This document shows positions 19,549 to 32,164 of a DNA stretch of 64,000 bases, in pieces. Positions within the stretch are counted from its first letter, which is position 1. The number at the start of each line of letters is the position of its first letter. The notes under the pieces were generated by a model. That model made no database searches, was not told the origin of the DNA, and was given only the letters and a program-made list of their open reading frames with translations. The position numbers and the translations under genes were made by a program. Origin of the DNA: Syngnathus acus (lineage: Eukaryota > Chordata > Actinopteri > Syngnathiformes > Syngnathidae); assembly GCF_901709675.1 (NCBI RefSeq), contig NW_023590222.1, forward strand, positions 162,540 through 226,539, read 5' to 3'.

Positions 19549-20113
19549 GGTGAGTTTGGAGTAATCCTTTTCAATATATAACTTTATCACGGTTGCTTTT
19601 AAATTGTCCAATTGTTACTACTGTATCAGTATCTAATTATCCTCACATATGCTGCTTACTAAGATTTAGATGACCCAAGCAAGATATATTAAACACCACG
19701 ACTTTTTTCTTAGACATGTAAGGTCTAAAGTTTAGACCTTTATTCAATCATAGTTGAATTTTGTGATAAAATGAAAATTAACCCATCCAAATTTATTTAT
19801 ATCATCTTTGTTTGTCTATGTGTAGCACGTTATCAAAGCAAATTCCCCATACATGTAAAACACTGTCTGAAAAAAGTTCCCCACTATCCCACGGTGACAA
19901 GACATAGTACACAATATACATACAAGTAAACAACACGAAAAATAAAAACAAGAAGGCACAAACAATGAATAAATAAGAGTGATGAATAAATAATAAATAA
20001 ATAAATAACATAATAAATAAGAGGAGCAAAAATGGAGCAAGTTGCATACAGCAGACAGTCAGAATACCGCAAAAGTACAGGACGCTACGCAGAAGGGGGG
20101 AGAGAGTTCAGGA
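19549..20113 (-). mobile_element. AT-rich interval and L2 3' UTR, reversed
   Basis: Reverse counterpart of 10,259-10,798. No independent gene. Confidence 0.7.
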
Positions 20114-20470
20114 TCATAACAGCCTGGAGTATGAGCTGTTGGTGAGTCTGGTGGTGCGGAAGCGCAGGCTCCTGTACCTCTTCCCAGAGGGCAGAAGATC
20201 AAACAAAGAGTGAGCGGGGTGACTCACATCACTCACGATCGCGGTCGCCTTGCGGGTGAGATGGGAGGTGTAAATGTCCTTCAGGGAGGGGAGTGAAGCA
20301 CCAATAATCTTACCAGCTGTGTTCACTATGCGCTGCAGGGCCTTCATGTTGTATTCAGTGCAGCTACCACCCCAAACAGCGATACAAATGGAGAGGATGC
20401 TCTCAATGGTGCCACGGTAGAATGTAGTCATGACGGCCGGAGGAGCACTTGCTCGCCTGTGCAGAGGCAA
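20114..20470 (-). pseudogene. L2 ORF2 C-terminal fragment
   Basis: Same fragment as 9872-10,258. A one-base loss near the end changes the last residues from the other copies (ends NSSYSRLL). Confidence 0.8.
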
Positions 20471-20510
20471 TATCAGTAAAATATATCATATAGCGGACAG
20501 ACACAATGAT

Positions 20511-21168
20511 ATTTGAGAAGTGAAATGAAGTTTATGGGACTTTCAGATTTGTCAAGAAGAATGGTGAAATATACCTTCAACCAGAATCCACACTCATTGG
20601 AAGCTATAGGAAGTGTCTAGAGCAGTGATTCTTAACCTTGTTGGAGGCACTGAACCCCACCAGTTTCATATGCCCATTCACCGAACCCCTCTTTTGTGAA
20701 TATATATTTATTTTTTTCAAATTGAAGACAGAGATGTTTTTACTGGTGCACAAAATGAGCCGTGCATAAACATCACCTTGTTCAAAGAATAGAACCAACA
20801 CAATGCATGAATTCACAACAAATGACATACCAGCAAATCAGTGTGACTTCTGCTGTTGCCTTTGCGAGACCAGTTCAGATATGCGAATTTATTAATCAGG
20901 TGTGTTTGGACCTCCGGAGTGGAGGCTCTGCCGAACCCCTGAAACCGACTCACCGAACCCCTAGGGTTCGACCGAACCCAGGTTAAGAACCACTGGTCGA
21001 GAGGCTGTTATTTCTGCAAAAGGAGGATCTACTAAATATTGATATTGAAATATTGTCATTTTTCTCTTGGGGTGCCCAAATTTATGTACCTGCCTACTTT
21101 TGATGAAATAATGATTGCACACTGTCTGCAAATCCAATAAACTTCATTTCACTTCTCAAATATCACTG
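20511..21168. mobile_element. Tc1-like element with nested hAT (20,623-20,995)
   Basis: Inverted copy of 9174-9840. The hAT duplications here are GTCTAGAG/GTCGAGAG. Confidence 0.8.
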
Positions 21169-21248
21169 CCGCCATCCACCGTGTATGGATTCGGGCTAGC
21201 GCCCAAAATTAAATTGGGCTAGTTGATCAACAGCAACGTTTTAAAGAA

Positions 21249-21320
21249 GGGCTTGTCGGGGAGTTGAACCCAGGACCTCCGACACCCAAAGCAAGAATCA
21301 TACCCCTAGACCAACGAGCC
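21249..21320 (-). tRNA. tRNA-Pro (TGG)-like gene
   Basis: 72 nt, without the extra G of the 9021 copy. TGG anticodon and B box retained; the T-stem reads CTGGGTTCAACTCCC. Confidence 0.65.
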
Positions 21321-21407
21321 ATGACGGAAGCTTGCAGACCATGTTACATTCCGTGTAACGTTGGCCTGTCAAACGCTCCACATTATAGACAACAGTGTTT
21401 CCAAGAA

Positions 21408-21480
21408 GAGATCGTCCGGGAGTTAAACCCAGGTAATGATGCACCCTAAGCGAGAATCATTCCCCTGCACCGCTGAGCTC
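21408..21480 (-). pseudogene. tRNA-Pro (AGG) pseudogene
   Basis: Counterpart of 8859-8930; acceptor strands do not pair. Confidence 0.65.
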
Positions 21481-22130
21481 CATAGTCGACCAGCTGACCC
21501 CGTTACATTCCGATTGGTAGCCCATGGACCTGAAGACTGAATGTCAGTGATTAATGGAATAAATGGAATCTGGTTGGCCTAAGGCTCCTAATTCCCTAAC
21601 TTCAAGCCCTAACGCTAACTCTAAAACCAGAACAATAACCAAACCCTAATAATTAACCCCTAACCTGCTAACTCGCTAACGGTAACCCTCTCACCTTTAA
21701 CCCTAACCTCTAATGCGCCCCTAAAGGTAGTGCCCTCTAAACTTGAAGGCAGGCATATACGAAAAAGACCAGCAGATTGCCCCATTTCAGTACTGTTTTA
21801 ATAACGTTTACAGATGGTTAAAATCCACATAATAGTTATAAGCGCATGTGTTCTGTGAGCGTTCCCCTTTCTGCTTCCTCCCTTTCCTTTCTCCCGCCAA
21901 GCAGTCCATCTTGCCCCAACACAGGGCATGTTCCTTGTTAGTATCGTGGATAGTATCTCTGCTTGTCGCGTGAAAGACTGGGGTTCGGTTTTCAACCCAA
22001 GTGCGTTAACCTATGTTTGCAGCAGAGTTATTAGAGAGCTGCATTGGTTGTGCGTGCATCTTAAGTGAGTGACCTGTTTTTTCAAAATGAACTCAAACTT
22101 TTATCTGTAGCCACCTTCTACTAAATCACT

Positions 22131-22692
22131 GGTCCCCAACCTTTTTTGCGCCACGGACCGGTTACGTGTCAGAAATATTTTCGTGGACCGGCCTTTATAT
22201 AAAAAATAATACTTTATATACTATGTGCCTTCTTATTTTACTTTGTGTATTGTTTACTTGAATTTTGTTTGTCTGTGGACCAATTGGGTGTAATATGTCT
22301 TGTCTCCACCGTGGGATAGTAGGAAACGCAGTTTCAATGTCTTTGTATGTCTTGACATGTGAAGAAATTGACAATAAAGCAGACTTTGACTTTGACTTTG
22401 ATAATGCGTTACAGTAGTCCAGGCGCGACATAATAAACGCATGTATAATAGTTTCCGCATCACGAGAAGAATCGACGAATCTTACGAATATTACGGAGGT
22501 AAAAAAGCGCAATTTTAGTTATGTTCTTATTGTGCTTTTGAAAAGGAGAGCGTTTGGTCAAATGTTACCCCGAGATTAGTTACAGTATCGCTCTGAGTGA
22601 TAGTACAGTTGTCCATAGTTTAGTGGTTCCTTAAATAAGTGGTGATAACAAGCTGGACCAATTATCAACATCTCAGTTTTATCTGGGATAAG
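22131..22692 (-). pseudogene. hAT end, L2 tail and LINE RT remnant (reverse X), broken at right
   Basis: The order is hAT terminus CTGGTCCCCAACC, forward L2 3' UTR with GACTTT tail (22,230-22,405), then reversed LINE RT end (22,410-22,692). The copy stops inside the RT C-terminal region at the junction with segment A. Confidence 0.75.
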
Positions 22693-24882
22693 ACGCGGTT
22701 TACATACTTTATCACTGCTGCACTTTGTACTCTATACTTATCTTATTTCATATTTTATATAGAATGTCACTTTTTAACCAGCCGCAATACCACTACATTG
22801 TTGAAAGCCGTACGCAACGTAATTTCGTTTTGTGTACACCCAGTGTTGACAAAATGACAATAAAGTTTGTCTAAGTCTAAGTCTAAGTCTAATGCTAACT
22901 GGGCTAGGGGCTGACTACAGTCCGCATCTGTGTCCCGCCAAAATCTACTGTTATCACACTATTCTCCTCAAGCTGGCGGACATGTCCCTCTAGCAGGGAC
23001 AACCTCTCTAAGAGAAGGGTGCAGTTGGTGCACAAAGCCGTACAAACCTCTTGATCCGCAGCCATACTTACGTGTCCGATGATCGACGGTAGACAAACAG
23101 CCACGAAGCCTCCGCTGAGAGCCAAACAGGTGACGTGGTTGAAATGGCAGGAATTGACGGTCCGTGACTTTCAACAATAGTAAACTCCCAAAACTGAGTA
23201 AAAAACGTAAAAAAGCGAGGAAAAATTAGAAAAGCATATAGAAATGTAGGAATGTAGATCCTCTCTCAAGTGCGCTGCGGCGCTCTACGTGGCAAACCGG
23301 AAGTATGATACAAGTGAGGTTAAAAGATGTAAAAATAACAAATATAGAGCGAGTCACCGAGTGGCCATCCGCGGCGGCCATCTTACGATGTAATGATATC
23401 AAATAGGGGTGTAACGATTCATCGATACACATCGATTAATCGATATAATGCTCTACGATTTATTGGCATCGATGCTAAACGTAAACATCGATTTATATCG
23501 CCGTGTGTGGACCTCGGACATTAGAACGCGACTTTAATTTGAAATCCAGTTCATTGTTGCTGCTTCCTCTTTCCGGGAGCAGTACGCGGCGTGCTGTGTT
23601 GTGAGCAGAGCAGGCACGTGAAAGGGGAGCCGACAACTACGCGGCTCCTGGGCTGGTGCTATGGCTAGTGTCCAAGAAGACGATGAAATTCGCTCCCCTT
23701 TGGGCTTCAAGTCATTCGTTTGGAAGCACTTTGGATTCCAAAGTTTCCAACGTTTTTTGTTTTTTTTTTAAAGTCCCAATGATCGTCACACACGCGTCTG
23801 GGTGTGGTGAAATTTGTCCTCTGCATTTGACCCATCCCCGTGTGATTTTGATCCATCCCCTGGGGGAGAGGGGAGCAGTGAGCAGCAGCGGCGCTGCGCT
23901 CGGGAATCATTTGGTGATCTAACCCCCCAATTCCAACCCTTAATGCTGAGTGCCAAGCAGGGAGGCAATGGGTCCCAGTTTTATAGTCTTTGGTATGACC
24001 CGGCCGGGTTACTTAAGTCCGTAAACATAAAATTATTTCAGAAAAAAGTCATCTTTGGGAACAACCGGATGTTATTCTGCCGGTCAGTAATCACTGCACA
24101 TGCAGTAGGCAACTCAATAGCGAAGAAATATGTGAGACTCTCCAACTGGATCACCAATATTTGAGTGATGTTCCAGTTATTTATCACAATTATTTATTAT
24201 ATAATAATACTTATATAATATATATAATAATTATTTATTTATTATTCACAATTGTCATGGTGATCTTTCTGGTGATTTCTTAACTAGGCTGGATGTATTT
24301 TTTTTGTTGGGCGTGTGATTTCTCCGACTGCCCAGAAAGGCATCCACCGCGATCAGTTAAGTAAATGAAAGAGAGGAAAGTGACGTTGTAAAGAACCATC
24401 CGTGACAAGATTTTCTTCAAAAATTGTTTTTTTGTACCATGATTTTCTTCACAAAAAAAAAAAAAAATTAAAAAAAATTGTACCCATTGTATAATGCGCA
24501 CCCCAGATTTTAGGACAAAAAATTAGTTAAATTTTGCGCATTATACATGGAAAAAACGGTAATTTGATTATGCCATAACCCAGATTCGAATCGAACACAA
24601 CGGAATTAACACTACACGATTGTATGCAAGAAGGGCAGCACATCATGAAAAGGAACTCCGCCGTGTGTCCCAGAACCAAACAACAACTCCGTAAGGAAAG
24701 ACAAAAACAGGCTCCAGCACGACCACAACCCACCACCACTTTCCCCTGCCCACACTGCACAAAATATGTGGATCCCGGATCGGCCTCTACGCCCACCTGC
24801 GACCCACAAGTAGACGACCCTGAGAAGAAGACAGTCATACTCGTCCCGAGTGTCCGCCGATGATGGTGTGTGTGTGTGTGTG

Positions 24883-24913
<31 letters not shown>

Positions 24914-25750
24914 AGAGCGAGACGAGAGCGAGAAAGATGCGAGAGAGAGAGAGAGAGAGCGCGAGGAGAGAGCGAGAGCGAGAGAGAACGCTCAACCGTA
25001 GCGTGCCGCCGACCGCCCAACCTGCACCGCGCTGGTCGCATTATTGTGACAGAGCCGTCGCTGAAATTTAGAAAATATTTTAAAGTTCTGATGTACTTTC
25101 TAAAATTTAAGTGGATCTCAGTGCGCAGGGAGCTTAATTTGGTGCGGGTCGCGCAACCGCAGCGCGCCGGGCGCTCACTGTCGCATTGCTTAAAGAGCGC
25201 CTTTGGTGTTTAGGATGGCTTTACTGCTCCCACTTGCTTTCTTTGGAGGCATGATTAGGGGTTAATACAATCCTCAAGTAACGAAATACAATAACGAACG
25301 GAGTCAGTCGGCATCCGGGCCGCGGCGGTCGGGTTTTCTCGGGTCCTTTCGGCTCATCTTGCGAGGTTCAACCTCCGAATTTTGTTGGACAACCGAAGCA
25401 AAAAAATCTCGAATTTTTTTGTTCGAATTCCGATTTGTTCGAGAACCGGGACGTGCGAAAACAGAGGTTTGACTGTACTCCCAGACTTCCCTGCCACTTG
25501 TGCGCTGTACAGAAAGCCAATTATGGGACTAAATTGGAATAGCTGGTCTCTGGACACTGGAAAAACTGGTTTCAGATACCCAGCAATTGACACATTAGCA
25601 ATTAAAAAAAAAAAAAAAAAGAAGAAAAAAATAATTCAAAACTTCTGGCTCCCACACCAGCCATGGTCTGGACCTTGTGGTTCCATAGTGTAATGGTTAG
25701 CACACTGGACTCTGAATCCACTGATCCGAGTTCAAGTCTCAGTGGAACCT
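22693..25750 (+). repeat. Segmental duplicate A, copy 2
   Basis: It contains L2 3' UTR 22,697-22,890, reversed LINE leader 22,891-23,403, hAT remnant from 23,405 with ATG at 23,661, SINE 23,769-24,012 (-), inverted-repeat MITE 24,484-24,550, LINE zinc-finger tail 24,624-24,810, microsatellite 24,865-24,990 and Tigger remnant 25,000-25,475. The zinc-finger frame is broken by lost bases. This copy has many single-base indels against copy 1, often in homopolymers, which points to lower base accuracy or to decay. Confidence 0.85.
25679..25750 (+). tRNA. tRNA-Gln (CTG)
   Basis: Identical in body to the 16,351 gene. Directly downstream the spacer is that of a different unit (CTGAACTATTTTGACATT), so units have been deleted or exchanged within this array. 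Confidence 0.8.
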
Positions 25751-25845
25751 GAACTATTTTGACATTTACCTATTCCTATCTATGCTATTTGCTTGTGAGC
25801 TGCTCCATAAAACCATATAGCTAACTACCATGGATTAATGGTGTG

Positions 25846-27082
25846 GGTTACATACTCTAGTGGTTAGTGCTCTGGACTCTCACCCCAGCGACCAGAGTTC
25901 AAGGCTCAGTGGAACCTCAACTGTTTTGGCATTTGCCTATTCCTATATATATGCTTGTGAGCTGCTCCATAAAACCATATACATAACTTCCATGGATTAA
26001 TGGTGTGGGTTACATACTCTAGTGGTTAGTGCTCTGGACTCTCACCCCAGCGACCAGAGTTCAAGTCTCAGTGGAACCTCAACTGTTTTGGCATTTGCCT
26101 ATTCCTATATATGCTTGTGAGCTGCTCCATAAAACCATATACATAACTTCCATGAAACAATGGTGTGGTTTCCATACTGTAGTGGTTAGTGCTCTGTACT
26201 CTCACCCCAGCGACCTGAGTTCAAGTCTCAGTGGAACCTCACTATTTTGGCATTTACCTATTCCTATCTATACTGGCTTGTGAGCTGCTCCATAAAACCA
26301 TATACGTAACTTCCATGAAATAATGTCGTGCGTTCCATAGTGTAGTTGGTTAAGTGCTCTGGATTCTCCACCCAGTGACTGGAGTTCAAGTCTCAGTGGA
26401 ACATCAACTATTTTGGCATTTACCTATTCCTATGTATATATACTATTTGCTTGTGAGCTGGTCCATAAAACCAATATACGTAACTTCCATGACGTAATGC
26501 CGTGGGTTCCATACTGTAGTGGTTTGTGCTGTGGACTCTCACCCCAGCGACTTGAGTTCAAGTCTCAGTGGAACCTCAACTATTTTGGCATTACCTATTC
26601 CTATGTATGCAATTTGCTTGTGAGCTGCTCTATAAAACCATATAGGTAACTTCCATGGATTAATAGTGGTGTTCCATACTGTAGTGGTTAGTATTCTAGA
26701 CTCCTCACCCCAGCGCCCTGCGTTCAAGTCTCAGTGGAACCTCAACTATTTTGGCATTTACCTATTCCTATTTATACTATTCCTATATCTGGCTTGTGAG
26801 CTGCTCCATAAAACCATACGTAACTTCCATGGAATATTGGTGTGCGTTCCATAGTGTAGTGGTTAATGCTCTGGTCTCTCACCCCAGTGACCTGAGTTCA
26901 AGTCTCAGTGGAACCTGAACTATTTTGACATTACCTATTCCTATCTATGCTATTTGCTTGTGAGCTGCTCCATAAAACCATATAGGTAACATCCATGAAG
27001 TAATGGCGTGGGTTCTGTAGTGTAGTGGTTAGTGCTCTGTACTCTCACCCCAGCGACCTGAGTTCAAATCCCAGTGGGACCA
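25846..27082 (+). repeat. Tandem array of eight Gln-like tRNAs
   Basis: Units start near 25,846, 26,008, 26,167, 26,330, 26,505, 26,670, 26,845 and 27,010, all with CTC-type loops except 26,330, whose loop is altered by indels (GGATTCTCCACCC). The first two are near-identical neighbours with GGTTACATACTCTAGTGG starts, a local duplication not seen in the 16.5-kb array. Confidence 0.8.
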
Positions 27083-27119
27083 AAAATATCTTATCCTGAA
27101 AAATTTGCAACAGAGTTGC

Positions 27120-28868
27120 TCGTGTGCTCCCCATAAAACCATATACCATATGCTAGAGTTAGGGTGGTTAGGGTAAGGGCTAGGGTTAGAGTTAGGGTTA
27201 GAGCTAGGGTTAGGAATAGGGTAAGATCTAGGGTTGGGTTAGGGTTAGAGCTAGGGCTAGGGCTAGGGTTAGGGTAAGAGGTAGGGTTAAGGCTAGGGCT
27301 AGGGTTAGGGTAAGAGGTAGGGTTAAGGTTAGAGCTAGGGCTAGGGTTAGGACTCTCACCCCAGCGACCTGAGTTCAAGTCTCAATGGAAAAAAATGGCC
27401 AAAAAGAAAGGTGAGGGGTAAGAGCTAGGGTAAGGATTAGGGTTAGGGTAAGGATTAGGGTTAGGGTTAGGGTTAGGAATAGGGTAAGAGCTAGGGTTTG
27501 GGTTAGAGCTAGGGTTAGAGCTAGGGCTAGGGTTAGGAATAGGGTAAGAGGTAGGGTTGAGGTAGGAATAGGGTTAGAGCTAGGGTTAGGAGTAGGGTAA
27601 GAGGTAGGGTTAGGGTAAGAGGTAGGGTTAAGGTTAGGGCTAGGGCTAGGGTTAGGACTCTCACCTCAGCGACCTGAGTTCAAGTCTCAGTGGAAAAAAT
27701 GGCCAAAAAGAAAGGTGAGGGGTTAGAGCTAGGGTAAGAGCTAGGGTTAGAGCTAGGGTTAGGGTTAGGAATAGGGTAAGAGCTAGGGTTACGGTTAGGA
27801 TTAGGGTAAGAGTTAGGGTTAGGGTTACAGTTAGGGTTAGAGCTAGGGTTAGGGTTAGGAATAGGGTAAGAGCTAGGGTTAGGATTAGGGTAAGAGTTAG
27901 GGTTAGGGTTACAGTTAGGGTTAGAGCTAGGGTTAGGGTTAGGAATAGGGTAGAGCTAGGGTTAGAGCTCGGGTTAGGGTTAGGAATAGGGTAAGAGGTA
28001 GGGTTAGAGCTAGGGCTAGGGTTAGGACTCTCACCCCAGCGACCTGAGTTCAAGTCTCAGTGGAAGAAAATGGCCAAAAAGAAAGGTGAGGGGTTAGAGC
28101 TAGGGTAAGAGCTAGGATTAGGGTTAGGGTTAGGTTAAGGTTAGAGCTAGGGTTAGGAATAGGGTAAGAGCTAGGGTTACGGTTAGGATTAGGGTTACAG
28201 TTAGGGTTAGAGCTAGGGTTAGGGTTAGGAATAGGGTAAGAGCTAGGGTTAGAGCTAGGGTTAGGATTAGGTTAGGGTTACAGTTAGGGTTAGAGCTAGG
28301 GTTAGGGTTAGGAATAGGTAAGAGCTAGGGTTAGAGCTAGGGTTAGAGCTAGGGTTAGGGTTAGGAATAGGGTAAGAGGTAGGGTTAAGGTTAGAGCTAG
28401 GGCTAGGGTTAGGACTCTCACCCAGCGACCTGAGTTCAAGTCTCAGTGGAAAAAAATGGCCAAAAGAAAGGTGAGGGGTTAGAGCTAGGGTAAGAGCTAG
28501 GATTAGGGTTAGGGTTAGGTTTAAGGTTAGAGCTAGGGTTAGGGTTAGGAATAGGGTAAGAGCTAGGGTTACGGTTAGGATTAGGGTAAGAGTTAGGGTT
28601 AGGGTTACAGTTAGGGTTAGAGCTAGGGTTAGGGTTAGGAATAGGGTAAGAGCTAGGGTTAGAGCTAGGGTTAGGATTAGGGTAAGAGTTAGGGTTAGGG
28701 TTACAGTTAGGGTTAGAGCTAGGGTTAGGGTTAGGAATAGGGTAAGCGCTAGGGTTAGAGCTAGGGTTAGGGTTAGGAATAGGGTAAGAGGTAGGGTTAA
28801 GGTTAGAGCTAGGGCTAGGGTTAGGACTCTCACCCCAGCGACCTGAGTTCAAGTCTCAGTGGAAGAAA
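27120..28868 (+). repeat. Telomere-like/tRNA-half composite array, copy 3
   Basis: TTAGGG-sense arrays in five blocks, separated by tRNA 3' halves near 27,350, 27,660, 28,030, 28,420 and 28,830. The second block keeps a run of GGGTTAGGGTTAGGGTTAGG near 27,456-27,476, among the purest telomeric stretches in the window. Confidence 0.9.
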
Positions 28869-29289
28869 ATGGCCAAAAAGAAAGGTGAGTTTGTAAACTG
28901 CAGTTTTAACTCGTTTTCAATATTGATTTTTATTTATTTATTTTTTAATTCCACCACTTTTAAATAGTCCATTACATTCATATCTGCTCCTGTCTAGTAT
29001 TTACCAAAATCCAAATTTGGTTCCAACAAGATTGGGTTCTACAGGACATTATTGTAATAAATAACTCCTTATGAGCACAAGTGTAGATAGTTTTTTTTTC
29101 TCTTTAGTTTGCTGTTAGAAACTGTACCCTGATCCGTGTGTTTGCTGTCCTAATAAGATAAGTTTAACATATTTTTTTCTGGACTTAAAAATCATCATTT
29201 CAGATGGGCTGATGCCAGAAGTCATAGAAGTGACCTCTTGTACCTTCACATCTCGTGGCCCAAGTAATGAAAGTCCTGCCAAAAAGTGA
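28869..29289 (+). CDS. Candidate two-exon mini-gene, copy 3
   Basis: Exon 1 28,869-28,884 keeps all five A, so the phase is open; exon 2 is 29,204-29,289. One local change gives ESPAKK instead of EKSAKK at the C-terminus. Confidence 0.3.
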
Positions 29290-30995
29290 GGTGAGTTTGG
29301 AGTAATCCTTTTCAATATATAACTTTATCACGGTTGCTTTTAAATTGTCCAATTGTTACTACTGTATCAGTATCTAATTATCCTCACATATGCTGCTTAC
29401 TAAGATTTAGATGACCCAAGCAAGATATATTAAACACCACGACTTTTTTTCTTAGACATGTAAGGTCTAAAGTTTAGACCTTTATTCAATCATAGTTGAA
29501 TTTTGTGATAAAATGAAAATTAACCCATCCAAATTTATTTATATCATCTTTGTTTGTCTATGTGTAGCACGTTATCAAAGCAAATTCCCCATACATGTAA
29601 AACACTGTCTGAAAAAAGTTCCCCACTATCCCACGGTGACAAGACATAGTACACAATATACATACAAGTAAACAACACGAAAAATAAAAACAAGAAGGCA
29701 CAAACAATGAATAAATAAGAGTGATGAATAAATAATAAATAAATAAATAAATAACATAATAAATAAGAGGAGCAAAAATGGAGCAAGTGTGCATACAGCA
29801 GACAGTCAGAATATACCGCAAAAGTACAGGACGCTACGCAGAAGGGGGGAGAGAGTTCAGGATCATAACAGCCTGGAGTATGAAGCTGTTGGTGAGTCTG
29901 GTGGTGCGGAAGCGCAGGCTCCTGTACCTCTTCCCAGAGGGCAGAAGATCAAACAAAGATGTGAGCGGGGTGACTCACATCACTCACGATCGCGGTCGCC
30001 TTGCGGGTGAGATGGGAGGTGTAAATGTCCTTCAGGGAGGGGAGTGAAGCACCAATAATCTTACCAGCTGTGTTCACTATGCGCTGCAGGGCCTTCATGT
30101 TGTATTCAGTGCAGCTACCACCCAAACAGCGATACAACTGGAGAGGATGCTCTCAATGGTGCCACGGTAGAATGTAGTCATGACGGCCGGAGGAGCACTT
30201 ACTCGCCTGTTCAGAGGCAATATCAGTAAAATATATCATATAGCGGACAGACACAATGATATTTGAGAAGTGAAATGAAGTTTATGGGACTTTCAGATTT
30301 GTCAAGAAGAATGGTGAAATATACCTTCAACCAGAATCCACACCTCATTGGAAGCTATAGGAAGTGTCTAGAGCAGTGATTCTTAACCTTGTTGGAGGCA
30401 CTGAACCCACCAGTTTCATATGCCCATTCACCGAACCCCTCTTTTGTGAATATATATTATTTTTTTCAAATTGAAGACAGAGATGTTTTTACTGGTGCAC
30501 AAAATGAGCCGTGCATAAACATCACCTTGTTCAAAGAATAGAACCAACACAATGCATGAATTCACAACAAATGACATACCAGCAAATCAGTGTGACTTCT
30601 GCTGTTGCCTTTGCGAGACCAGTTCAGATATGCGATTTATTAATCAGGTGTGTTTGGACCTCCGGAGTGGAGGCTCTGCCGAACCCCTGAAACCGACTCA
30701 CCGAACCCCTAGGGTTCGACCGAACCCAGGTTAAGAACCACTGGTCGAGAGGCTGTTATTTCTGCAAAAGGAGGATCTACTAAATATTGATAGTGAAATA
30801 TTGTCATTTTTCTCTTGGGGTGCCCAAATTTATGTACCTGCCTACTTTTGATGAAATAATGATTGCACACTGTCTGCAAATCCAATAAACTTCATTTCAC
30901 TTCTCAAATATCACTGCCGCCATCCACCGTGTATGGATTCGGGCTAGCGCCCAAAATTAAATGGGCTAGTTGATCACCAGCAACGTTTTAAAGAA

Positions 30996-31067
30996 GGGCT
31001 TGTCTGGGAGTTGAACCCAGGACCTCCGACACCCAAAGCAAGAATCATACCCCTAGACCAACGAGCC
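30996..31067 (-). tRNA. tRNA-Pro (TGG)-like gene
   Basis: Third copy of the 9021 gene, 72 nt, TGG anticodon. A tRNA-Pro(AGG) pseudogene follows at 31,157-31,229 (-). Confidence 0.65.
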
Positions 31068-32164
31068 ATGACGGAAGCTTGCAGACCATGTTACATCCGT
31101 GTAACGTTGGCCTGTCAAACGCTCCACATAATGATAGACAACAGTGTTTCCAAGAAGAGATCGTCCGGGAGTTAAACCCAGGTAATGATGCACCCTAAGC
31201 GAGAATCATTCCCCTGCACCGATGAGCTCCATAGTCGACCAGCTGACCCCGTACATTCCGATTGGTAGCCCATGGACCTGAAGACTGAATGTCAGTGATT
31301 AATGGAATAAATGGAATCTGGTTGGCCTAAGGCTCCTAATTCCCTAACTTCAAGCCCTAACGCTAACTCTAAAACCAGAACAATAACCAAACCCTAATAA
31401 TTAACCCCCTAACCTGCTAACTCGCTAACGGTAACCCCCTCACCTTAACCCTAACCTCTAAGGTAGTGCCCTCTAAACTTGAAGGCAGGCATATACGAAA
31501 AGACCAGCAGATTGCCCCATTTCAGTACTGTTTTAATAACGTTACAGATGGTTAAATCCACATAATAGTTATAAGCGCATGTGTTCTGTGAGCGTTCCCC
31601 TTTCTGCTTCCTCCCTTTCCTTTCTCCCGCCAAGCAGTCCATCTTGCCCCAACACAGGGCATGTTCCTTGTTAGTATCGTGGATAGTATCTCTGCTTGTC
31701 GCGTGAAAGACTGGGTTCGGTTTTCAACCCAAGTGCGTTAACCTATGTTTGCAGCAGAGTTATTAGAGAGCTGCATTGGTTGTGCGTGCATCTTAAGTGA
31801 GTGACCTGTTAGTCTTTCAAAATGAACTCAAACTTTTATCTGTAGCCACCTTCTACTAAATCACTGGTCCCCAACCTTTTTTGCGCCACGGACCGGTTAC
31901 GTGTCAGAAATATTTTCGTGGACCGGCCTTTATATAAATAAATAATACATTTATATACTATGTGCCTTCTTATTTTTACTTTGTGTATTGTTTACTTGAA
32001 TGTTTTGTTTGTCTGTGGACCAATTGGGTGTAATATGTCTTGCCTCCACCGTGGGATAGTAGGAAACGCAGTTTCAATGTCTTTGTATGTCTTGACATGT
32101 GAAGAAATTGACAATAAAGCAGACTTTGACTTTGACTTTGATAATGCGTTACAGTAGTCCAGGC

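Larger units (their letters stand above)
16351..22692 (-). repeat. Segmental duplicate X, copy 2 (reversed)
   Basis: Reverse complement of copy 1 from the tRNA array back into the LINE RT remnant, where it breaks off. At 22,692/22,693 sequence switches from the reversed LINE (GGGATAAGACG) to forward L2 3' UTR (GTTTACATACTTTATC). Confidence 0.85.
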
